Both the position numbers and the translations under genes were made by a program. A stretch of 64,000 nt of DNA from Shinisaurus crocodilurus (lineage: Eukaryota > Chordata > Lepidosauria > Squamata > Shinisauridae): contig JAHFWL010000058.1 of the NCBI GenBank assembly GCA_021292165.1, positions 930,001-994,000 on the forward strand, read 5' to 3'. How positions within the stretch are numbered: the stretch's first letter is position 1; each line of letters starts with the position of its first letter. The notes below the pieces were generated by a model. That model saw only the letters and a program-made list of their open reading frames with translations, made no database searches and had not been told where the DNA came from. Shown piece after piece: positions 54,005 through 62,357 of this stretch.

Positions 54005-54587
54005 CTGTCAAAACATGTCGTCTGTGCTGGGGAACTTGTCCGGGCAAGGGAGAAGGCCGCCTCGATCTGACCCTGTTCTGTCTCACCTGGTGGGAAAGGT
54101 CGTTTTTTCTATGGAGTCCATGTGTGCGTCAGGCCTCTAAAACCATTTCCTATTGGTCCGCGGCGGTCTGGTGAGTTTGTAGAGGGGTCACATGACCCTG
54201 CTGGACCAACCTGGAGAGGGGTCAGTGGTGGCCGGGGCCACCTCCTTTCCGGGGGTGTCAGGGGTCTAAAACCGCTCCCTATTGGTCCATGGGGGTCAGG
54301 TGAGTTCGTAGAGGGGTCACATGACCCCGCTGGACCAACCCGGAGAGGGGTCGGTGGTGGCCGGGGACATCTTTGTTCCTGTGCATGCCATGGGTCTAAA
54401 ACTGCTCCCTATTGGTCCGCGGTGGTCAGGTGAGCTCGTAGAGGGGTCACATGACCCCCATCAGGTGACCCCGGTCACCTGACCAGATCTTCCGGAGGTG
54501 GGCCTTCCGGCTGAGGCGGGGCTTACACTGGGGGCGGGGCTTAAGGGCCATAAATCATTCAGGGGGCAGGACTAACAGTTTTGACAG
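54005..54587. promoter_or_regulatory. Inverted-repeat-bounded CCAAT/E-box repeat block
   Basis: Bounded by CTGTCAAAAC (54005-54014) and GTTTTGACAG (54578-54587), i.e. TG...CA inverted ends of the kind that bound LTRs. Inside are three repeats of about 130 bp (from about 54131, 54260 and 54390). Each has CTATTGGTCC (an inverted CCAAT box), GTCACATGACC (an E-box palindrome) and GGACCAACC. Two GC boxes follow (GGCGGGGCTT, GGGGCGGGGCTT) and a TATA-like CCATAAATC near 54549. It lies directly upstream of the minus-strand ORF1/ORF2 unit and could drive it, or drive plus-strand transcription. No matching target duplication flanks it. Confidence 0.55.
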
Positions 54588-54597
54588 GAGGTACTAC

Positions 54598-55534
54598 CAT
54601 TCACTTCTAATTTCCCAATCTGAAGCTCAGAAAAATGCATTTGCAAACCAATTGCAATCACATTTTGAAATAAAAGATCTGGGGCATGTAAAGAATTATT
54701 TAGGCATGCAGATAACCAGAAATACTGATGGATCTTTTTCAATTAGTCAGACTGGGAAAATCAAGAAACTGCTAGAAGCACATAACATGGAAAACTGCAA
54801 TCCAGTTTCCACTCCAATGACAACAGAATACTTGAAACACACAGATGACTCTGTATTTGAGGATGTAAATACATATCAGAGTGTCATGGGAAGTCTGTTA
54901 TACTTATCATCAAATGTTAGCAGACCAGATATTACAAATGCTGTGAACATTCTCAGCAGGAAAGTACAAAAACCTGCTAAGAGTGATTGGGCAGCTGTAA
55001 AGCGTGTATTAAGATATCTCAAAGGTTCTATGGAGTATAAACTGCATCTGTCAACACAAAACAAAGGTGGTTTTCTTGTGTACACTGATGCAAATTGGGC
55101 ATCTGAAATGGACAGGAAGTCCACATCTGGCACAGTATTTTTATACAACCAATCCTTGATTGATTGGTACTCAAGAAAACAAAGTTGTGTTGCAGTTTCC
55201 AGTTGTGAAGCAGAATTCATAAGCTTGTCTTTAGCCTGCAATGAAATCGAATGGTTTAAACAGTTATTTACTGATTTAAAGATAAACATTCAAACTCCAG
55301 TAACAATTTGAGGACAACCAAAGTTGTATCAGAATGGCTATTTCAGAAAAGACTAGGCCTAAAGCAAAACACATTGATGTCAGGTATTCACAGGTGAAAG
55401 ACTGTGTACAAAAGGGTTGTGTAATACTTACATATTGTGATACTGAACACATGCTAGCAGATGTTCTAACAAAACCTCTAGCATGTGAGAAACACAGAAT
55501 ATTGATTGCTGAGTTGGGTGCTACTGAAAAGTAA
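54598..55534 (+). pseudogene. copia-1 reverse transcriptase 3' part and RNase H
   Basis: It resumes at about 54604 just after the lost YVDD box (LLISQSEAQKNAFANQL, then FEIKDLGHVKNYLGMQI). It continues through the connection (SVMGSLLYLSSNVSRPDITN; VQKPAKSDWAAVKRVLRYLK) into RNase H (VYTDANWASEMDRKSTSG; SRKQSCVAVSSCEAEFISLS). One TGA at 55309-55311 interrupts it; the terminal segment 55334-55534 is open again (AKHIDVRYSQVKD; MLADVLTKPLA). The RNase H catalytic Asp and Glu are visible. Confidence 0.9.
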
Positions 55535-55545
55535 AACAATTAAGC

Positions 55546-55556
55546 AAGAGGAGGAG
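55546..55556 (+). promoter_or_regulatory. copia-1 polypurine tract
   Basis: AAGAGGAGGAG immediately before the 3' LTR, the expected primer for plus-strand DNA synthesis. Confidence 0.85.
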
Positions 55557-56088
55557 TGTTGGATTATGAATCAAGCATGAGCTTGCTTAAAGGTTTTTCT
55601 TTCATTAAAACTTAGCAGTTGGCACTTCAGCATTGCAATACTGAAGGTCTTTGGAACAGGTGTTCCTCGTTCCCATATCTAGATGTCCTTGGCCATCTAG
55701 TAGGAGAAAGTGGGTGTCACGTAATATGACAGTTGCTATACTGTCATATGCCTGTCCTGATTCCCATTGGCTCTCTGGCACAGCTGGGTGTGTATGTTTG
55801 CTGTGCTTGCCTCTTCGTCTCTCTTCTTCTAATTTGGATGTCTATGTTATGTTATGTTCTCTGAACTGACTCTGTATTAGTTTGTAGTGTGTAATTGTTT
55901 TATGAATATAATAAAACAATTAGAATAGAAAGGCTTCTGTTTCCTGATTGCTGCAACAGAGCAGGAGAACTAAAAGTCGGACTGTGGAAGGAATTTACTC
56001 TATGTTTGCTGGAAGCTAAAGGAAAGTAGCAGGTAGCAGGCACACAGGTAAAACCACAGGACTTTAAGCAGGCATCTAAAATCCAACA
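55557..56088 (+). repeat. copia-1 3' LTR
   Basis: 532 bp; identical ends to the 5' LTR, and 3 bp longer because of one extra CTT near 55828. Confidence 0.95.
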
Positions 56089-56194
56089 GAGGGGGCATGA
56101 CCTGGACAGAGGGGCATGGTCTGGGGAGACTTTAGAAGTCCTGCGTGAGAGTCCTGGACTTGGCACCCAGGCTGGAGGTTCCCCACCCCAGTTC

Positions 56195-56440
56195 TAACAA
56201 GAGACACAGGGGGACTGAACCTGGGCTTTTCTACCTGCAAGGTGTGTAGGAAGCTGCCTTATACTGAATCAGACCATTAGCTTAGTAGTACTATCAACCC
56301 TGGCTGGCAGCAGCTCTCCACCAGGGCTTCAGGCAGGAGTTTTCCAGCCATGCCTGGAGATGGCATTGGCAGGGATTGAATCTGGCATCTTCTGCATGCA
56401 AAGCCGGTTCTCTTCCACTGAGCTGTGGCCTCACACGTCA
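56195..56440 (-). mobile_element. tRNA-derived SINE, near full length
   Basis: Minus strand: tRNA-like head with GATTCAATCCCTG (B box), the body CTCCAGGCATGGCTGG, and the tail GGTCTGATTCAGTATAAGGC..AGCTTCCTACAC. Same family as 421-595. The LTR element from 56450 lies directly beside its head. Confidence 0.75.
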
Positions 56441-56450
56441 CACCATAACA

Positions 56451-56849
56451 GTGGAAGACCGACAACCTGGTCTTCTGCATGGGTTCAATGCTTGGGGGAG
56501 TTTTCCCCGCCTCGAGCTGCGGCTTGGCCAACTCCATCTGCATCCGGATCATTTCGCGCTCGTGGGCCATCCTCTCCCGTTCGTGGGCCATCCATTCCGA
56601 GGAAAGCTCGAGGGGCACCAGGGGCTCCAGAGTAGCGGGGTCCTCGGTCTCCACATCCTCTCTCCCATCTGTCTGAACTGGGATAGGGCGGCCCCTGGGT
56701 CGGGCACCCTGGGCCAGACTCGCCAGCAGCTCCCTCTGCAGCTCCGTCTGCCGGATCAGCGCCGCCAACCCCGAGGTGATGGGGGTTGCGGGCAGGGGCC
56801 ACTGTGGCTCGGCTCCCCCAGTCGCTCCGTCAGGCTCTGGGTCGCCCAT
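56451..56849 (-). pseudogene. Gag N-terminal fragment
   Basis: ATG at 56849 opens MGDPEPDGATGGAEPQWPLP, then ITSGLAALIRQTELQRELLA. A coiled-coil-like MAHERERMAHEREMIRMQME follows. About 118 codons belong to the element; beyond 56493 the frame reads through the 3' LTR remnant and into flanking SINE. It looks like the front of a retroelement gag, with charged, coiled-coil-rich sequence, but no zinc knuckle is left to fix the family (gypsy-like or ERV). Confidence 0.6.
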
Positions 56850-56906
56850 GGTGATCCTTAGGCTCTTGCTGCTTTGGGTCTGGGAGATATTCTGGGCTAA
56901 TAAGTT

Positions 56907-56924
56907 ATCCCACCGCTACCACCA
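56907..56924 (-). promoter_or_regulatory. Primer-binding site, tRNA-Leu-like
   Basis: On the minus strand, directly after the LTR: TGGTGGTAGCGGTGGGAT. It would pair with a tRNA 3' end ending CCGCTACCACCA, which fits the acceptor of tRNA-Leu (AAG/TAG isoacceptors start GGTAGCG). Confidence 0.6.
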
Positions 56925-57034
56925 AGTGGAAGACCGACAACCTGGTCTTCTGCATGGGTTCAATGCTAAGGGGGTGGTGAGTCCTGGGGCGGCCTTCTCC
57001 GAGATCCTCAGCGACTATCACCCTTAGCCCAGAA

Positions 57035-57964
57035 CAGTGATGGCGAACCTTTTTGAGTCCGAGTGCCCAAACTGCAACACAAAACCAACTTATTTATTTC
57101 AAAGTGCCAACACTGCAATTAAACCTGAATTCCTTGCTTCTACAGGTTTTAGTTTTAGAAAAACAACTCATACAGTTTTCCGAACTAATTAACACCTTGT
57201 TTTTTTAAAGAAAAACACAATAACAGAGCTTTCAATGATACAAACAGTTTTTTGTTGGGGAAAAAATCAACTCAAAAAATTATTATAGTACTACATTGTA
57301 CACATAGCCTGAAGGGAATTTATACAAATTTTTTAAATAATTAGGCACATGTATTTTTGGATAAGGGATTATCAACTTGTAATATGATTATATGCCAGAC
57401 TGAAATTGTATGGGGCAAGCTTTACCCCGGGTCCTTTCCTTGCTTCTACAGGTGTCGGATTAGTAAAAGTAAAAGTCAACCTGTACTAGGATGAGCAAGA
57501 TAAACAAGAAAACTAAACATGCTTAACACATTTTAAACACTTTATGTCTTGGACTGCAAACACTGCATTAGGTAAAAGTTTGCATTGGGCATGCTTTTGC
57601 ACAATTAATGTGATTTTTACTATTGCATGCATGCTGATAATTTGTCAAACCTTGGCTCATACTCCATTAGTTTGAGAGCAACACATGCAGCACTCAGGTC
57701 AACTGTTAGGGCTTTACATCCAAGCCATGCTCTGTGCATCATTCTTCAAAATCTTTTAAATGTGATAACAATGTAGAAAAGAATTCTGTAACAGGAATTC
57801 TAGAATAAAATCATTCTGTTCTACACTGTGAGAAAGAACAAAATCATTAGTGTTTTGCAGAAGGGGACAGTCTTTTCGCGATCTGGTGACCAATGGCTCG
57901 AGTGCCCACAGAGAGGTCCCTGAGTGCCAGCTGTGGCACCCGTGCCATAGGTTCGCCATCACTG
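57035..57964. mobile_element. hAT element, short relative of hAT-A
   Basis: Ends CAGTGATGGCGAACCTTTTT and GGTTCGCCATCACTG with a perfect 8-bp duplication GCCCAGAA (57027-57034, 57965-57972). Inserted in the LTR of the element above. No coding capacity. Confidence 0.93.
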
Positions 57965-58187
57965 GCCCAGAACAAAGGGATAACTTATAGCCACAGAAGT
58001 ATCTTTTAGAAAACGGGTTTATTTACAACGTTACCTTCACAAACCCAGACACACGCCAGCAATACAGCTTATCAGTACGGTACAAAGTAGCAAGCAAGAA
58101 GTCTTGAGGACACCGTGATTTCAGGGCTCTCAGCTAGTTAGTTCAGCTCGGGTCCCGGCAGAGGCCCGGTCAACTGCACACTGTTAG

Positions 58188-58386
58188 CTGGGTTCCCGGC
58201 GGAGGTCCGGTCTACCCAAGCGGCTAGCTGGGTTCCCGGCGGAGGCCCGGTCTACCCAAGCAGCTAGCTGGGTTCCTGGCGGAGGCCCGGTCTACCCAAG
58301 CGGCTAGCTGGGTTCCCGGTGGAGGCCCGGTCTACCCAAGCGGCTAGCTGGGTTCCCGGCGGAGGCCCGGTCTACCCAAGCGGCTT
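58188..58386 (-). repeat. 38-bp tandem repeat in the LTR
   Basis: Five units of GCTGGGTTCCCGGCGGAGGC + CCGGTCTACCCAAGCGGCTA (plus-strand reading, split here). The solo LTR at 32893 has only about one unit of this kind plus two related GGTTGACCGG units, so the array expanded in this copy. Confidence 0.88.
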
Positions 58387-59127
58387 GTGAGTGATTTCAG
58401 CTTGGTTTCCCGGGGGTCCGGTCAACCCAAGCGACCAGTGATTTCAGCTAGCTGGAGCGTGCCGGGTGTGGCTACCCTGGGTTGCCGATCCTTCGTTCTC
58501 TTACCCCAGGCATGGGGCAAGATTGTTGATCAGGTCCAACAACCCAGTTCCCTTGCGCAGGGTGTTTTATACCTTGGTGTTTCAGGTAGCCCCTCCCTCC
58601 GTGATCAGGTGGGTTGACACCCTCCCTGAGGGGCGGCTTTTTGGGTCAGGTGGGGTGACGCCCTCCCCCCGTGGGGTGGGGTCCCTTTGAAGCCCCTTGC
58701 TTAATGGTCCCATCCTATGGTGTTGAGTGGCCATTTCTTAGGGGTGCCGAAGTGTCTGCTCTGGAGAGGTATTCAAGTCTTATGTAGATGGGGCTGATAT
58801 GCGAGAGCATTGACAAACCTGGGGATGCTTCCTGCCTTCCCCCCTGGGGTGATTCTATGCAGATGTTGTTTGTTCCCTTTGTCATCTGTGGAGACTGACT
58901 GTCTCCCCCCCCCCCGGGTCTCCTTCCCCCCTCCTTGGTGAGTGTGTGTGTGTCAGGCAGGGGGCTTAGGTTGGCTTTCTCCACAATAACAAAGATATTT
59001 CCTCATTCAGCTACCGCTTGCAACATCCAAAATCCACCAGCAGGCAATACCTTAATGAAGCCCAACAAAAATGTCACAAAATCATGAGCCAGCTTTTGAG
59101 TTGTTCCAGAACATTTCATCAGGCTGG

Positions 59128-59128
<1 letters not shown>

Positions 59129-59173
<45 letters not shown>
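59129..59173. repeat. (GT)n microsatellite
   Basis: About 22 GT units, immediately left of the fold-back element. Confidence 0.95.
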
Positions 59174-59175
<2 letters not shown>

Positions 59176-59179
59176 AAAG

Positions 59180-60628
59180 CAGGGGTCTTCAAACTACGGC
59201 CCGCGGGCCGGATCCGGCCCGGCGTGCCCTTCCATCCGGCCCAGCGGCTGCCCACCGATGTCCGCACGGGCTCTCCGCCGCCCGCACGGGCTCACAAATT
59301 AATCTTTGCTCTCCGTGGAGAGCCGGCCGCGCTGCCCACGCTGGTCCCGTCGCGTCACTTCCGGCGCGATGGGACCCTGCTCCGTCGCGCTGGACTCCCG
59401 CGCTCTGTTCAAACCAGAGCACGGGTGGAGTTCCAGCGCGCCGGAGCAGTGGCTCCGGCGGTGCGCAGGACCAGGGAGGTGGCGCACAGGACCAGGTAGG
59501 AGCCGGGGGGGGTAGGAGCTGGTGGGGAGTCAGGGGGGGAGGAGCTGGGGGGGAGCCGCCGCCACTGGTGGCGGCGTTCGGTGCTCCGTTTATATTGTGT
59601 GATTTTAATTCAATTATTTTTTTTTATAAAAACATTACTATACTGCCTTTTGGCCCACAAGAGGGTCCCTAAAGGTAATGTACTACTATTTAAAATATTG
59701 TTATATTTTTTAAAAAATTGAGAGCATTTAACACAAATAAAACAAAGCCAAGCAGTCAAGTTTAAAACACACCAAAAGCTTGGCAGAATAAAAATGTCTT
59801 GACCACCTGCCTGAAAGAGTTCAGAGAGGGGGCCAATCTTCTCTGTTTTTATTCTTATTTTTAGATCTTGGTTTTAAAAAAATTGAACTTGAACTTCAAT
59901 TTGAAAGGAAAGTGGGGTAAAAATATTCTAATACTGCAATCCTGTTTCCTGGGAGTAATCCCGATTGAACTCAGTAGGGCTTACTTTTGAGTAGACATGT
60001 CTGAGCGCTGGGAAGTGGGGCGGGAGCCATCCGCTCGCCCGGAGCCCTGCAGGGTGGGCGGCAGCGCCTGGGCCAGTGTCTCCTCCAGTGGAGGCGCAGT
60101 TGACCCGGCGGCGGGGCACGAGCTGCCCACCGGCCCGGAGCCCCGCAGGGCAGGCGGCAGCATCACGGCCAGCGTCTCCGCTGGAGGAGGCGCAGCTGAG
60201 CGCCGGGAAGTGGGACACGAGCCGCCCGCCCAGAGCACCGAACGCCGCCACCGACGGCTCCCCCCCAGCTCCCCCCCTGGCTCCCCCCCAGCTCCTACCC
60301 CCCGGCTCCTACCTGGTCCTGCGCGCCGCCTCCCTGGTCCTGCGCGCCGCCGGAGCCACTGCTCCGGCGCTCTGGAACTCCGCCCGCGCTCTGTTTTGAA
60401 CAGAGCGCGGGGGTCCAGCGCGACGGAGAAGGGTCCCGTCGCGCCAGAAGTGACGCGACGGGACCAGTGCGGGCAGCGTGGCTGGCTCTCCACGGAGAGC
60501 AAAGATTAATTTGTGAGCCTGTGCGGGCGGCGGAGAGCCCGTGCGGACACCGGTGGGCAGCCGCTGGGCCGGATGGAAGGGCACGCCGGGCCGGATCCGG
60601 CCCGCGGGCCGTAGTTTGAAGACCCCTG
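59180..60628. mobile_element. GC-rich fold-back hAT-like element
   Basis: Ends CAGGGGTCTTCAAACTACGG and CCGTAGTTTGAAGACCCCTG. The inverted arms are long: 59180-59586 and 60233-60628, each about 400 bp, very GC-rich and CpG-rich. The central 650 bp contain a LINE-like tail and a tandem repeat of about 105 bp (GCCCGGAGCCC...GGCGGCAGC, near 60030-60200). CAGGG-type ends favour hAT, but the flanks GTTTAAAG / CCCTAAAC are not a clear duplication. ORFs in the arms are shadows of the GC-rich palindrome. Confidence 0.8.
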
Positions 60629-60811
60629 CCCTAAACACTCCAGCAGTTATGCATAAGACTGGCAGGTTTGGAGATGCCACAACTTTTGTAAGATGTCCAG
60701 ATAGTCAAAGCTTTGTACCCTTATGATGTACATATTTTGCTATCATTGTTTCCCTAGCTTTATTTTTTAATGTTATTTTCCTGACTTTGCCTTTTCTGTG
60801 CAACGGAGGTT

Positions 60812-62002
60812 TGTTTATTTATTTATTTATTTAATACATTTTTATACCGCCCAATAGCCGAAGCTCTCTGAGCAGTTTACAACAGTTAAAATCATAAAAT
60901 ACAATATAAAATATAAAATTTAAAACCACAGATTAAAAACAAACAGCAGAGCTAGCAGCAGCAGTTACAATAATGGAATTAAAAACAACTACCCGATTAA
61001 AATAATTAAGATGATTAAAATGATTAAAATGCGTGGGAGAACAGAAAGGTCCTGGCGCTGGAAGGAATACAAAGTAGGCACCAGGCGAACCTCTTTGGGG
61101 AGCTCATTCCATAACCGGGGTGCCACCGCAGAAAAGGCCCTCCTCCTGGTAGTCACCTGCCTCATTTCCTTTGGCAGGGGCTCTCGGAGAAGGACTGCTG
61201 AGGAAGATCTGAGTGGCCGGGCAGGTACATATGGGAAGAGATGGTCCTTCAGATACCCTGGCCCCAAGCCGTTTAGGGCTTTAAATATTAGCACCAGCAC
61301 TTTGAATCAGGCCCGGAAACAGACTGGCAGCCAGTGCAGATGAAAAAGCACTGGCATAATATGTTCTCGTCGGCCAGTCCCGGTTAATAATCTCGCTGCC
61401 CTATTTTGGACCAGCTGAAGTTTCCGGACCGTTTTCAAAGGCAGCCCCACGTATAACGCATTGCAGTAATCCAAACGAGAGATTACCAGAGCATGGATAA
61501 CTGTAGCTAGGCTATCTCTGTCCAGATAAGGACGTAGTTGGTATATCAGACTAAGCTGATAAAAGGTGCTCCGTGCCACTGAGTTGACCTGTGCCTCGAG
61601 TGACAGTTGGGGATCCAAGAGCACCCCCAAACTATGAACCTGATCCTTCAGGGGGAGTGCAACCCCATCCAGAACTGGTTGAATATCACTTAGCCGGGCA
61701 GACGAACCACCCACTAACAGTACCTCCGTCTTATCTGGATTGAGTCTCAGTTTATTAGCCCTCATCCAGTCCATTACTGTGTCCAGGCACTGATTCAGAA
61801 CAGCCACTGCCTCACCTGGATTAGATGAAAAGGAGAGATAGAGCTGGGTGTCATCTGCAAATTGATGACACCTCAGCCCACACCTCCGGATAACCTCTCC
61901 CAGTGGTTTCATGTAGATGTTAAACAGCATAGGGGATAAAATAGAGCCCTGTGGCGCCCCATGGCATAACTGCCAAGGGACAGAGCAGTAATCCCCCAGC
62001 AC
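60812..62002 (-). mobile_element. L2 LINE, 3' third with reverse transcriptase
   Basis: On the minus strand this runs from within the RT to the L2 3' end (CTGCTCAGAGAGCTTCGGC; AAATAAATAAATA). It is 5'-interrupted at 62002 by a hAT element. Longest L2 copy in the window. Confidence 0.9.
60989..62002 (-). pseudogene. L2 reverse transcriptase fragment
   Basis: The main frame (about 62000-61307) shows RT block GAPQGSILSPMLFNIYMKPL, the catalytic box FADDTQLYLSFS, the conserved LNPDKTEVLLVG (K-T-E block), SLGVLLDPQLSLEAQV and LVISRLDYCNALYVGLP, then HWLPVCFRA. A frame change near 61305 leads to the C-terminus FKALNGLGPGYLKD...PRLWNELPKEVRLVPT. The palm DD is intact, but the 5' half and the endonuclease are gone. 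Confidence 0.9.
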
Positions 62003-62303
62003 CAGGGCCGGATTAAGACCATTATGGGCCTGGTGCTGAGGATTTTGGTGGGCCTTTTTATGGAAATAAATAAAATGAAGACGCAATTTTATATTAAAAC
62101 AAATTAAATATTTTAATTACCATTAAAGTGCCAAAACAGAAACATATTGAAAATATTTCTTTTTTTGTAAACAATAAGCTTGTTAACTCAATACAACCGT
62201 TATAAATAGAACATTCACAACAACCATTTTTAAATAAACATAAACCATATAAACAATTTAAATATAAGTGTATGATCTTTGGCTCATAAATATTTGTTCC
62301 TTA

Positions 62304-62357
<54 letters not shown>

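Larger units (their letters stand above)
40207..56088 (+). mobile_element. Ty1/copia LTR retrotransposon (copia-1), interrupted
   Basis: A complete-ended element of 15.9 kb with LTRs 40207-40735 and 55557-56088 and a 5-bp target duplication GAGGG (40202-40206, 56089-56093). By eye the LTRs differ by about five substitutions and one 3-bp indel, roughly 1 percent, so the insertion is fairly young. Internal order: primer site, gag with zinc knuckle, protease, integrase, reverse transcriptase, RNase H, polypurine tract. This order (integrase before RT) defines the copia group. Two large insertions split it: a hAT at 42046-45118, and 7.5 kb of composite DNA from about 47.1 to 54.6 kb. Together with frameshifts and one gag stop these make it non-functional. 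Confidence 0.95.
56450..58985 (-). mobile_element. Internally deleted LTR retroelement
   Basis: Flanked by the 5-bp duplication ATAAC (56445-56449, 58986-58990). On the minus strand: a full 5' LTR (58985 to 56925, enlarged by a hAT insertion), a primer site, a leader, the start of gag, then only the last 43 bp of the 3' LTR (56492-56450). The joint lies at AGCATTGAACCC, shared between gag-side sequence and LTR. The LTR matches the solo LTR at 32893-33894. pol and env/other genes are missing. Confidence 0.9.

Noticed and set aside
58141..58386. Regularly spaced short repeats that might suggest a CRISPR array
   Set aside because: The 38-bp units are contiguous without spacers and lie in an LTR of a vertebrate retroelement.
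60001..60509. 170-codon plus-strand ORF and its minus-strand partner
   Set aside because: Both lie in the GC-rich arms and tandem repeat of the fold-back element; palindromic composition explains them.
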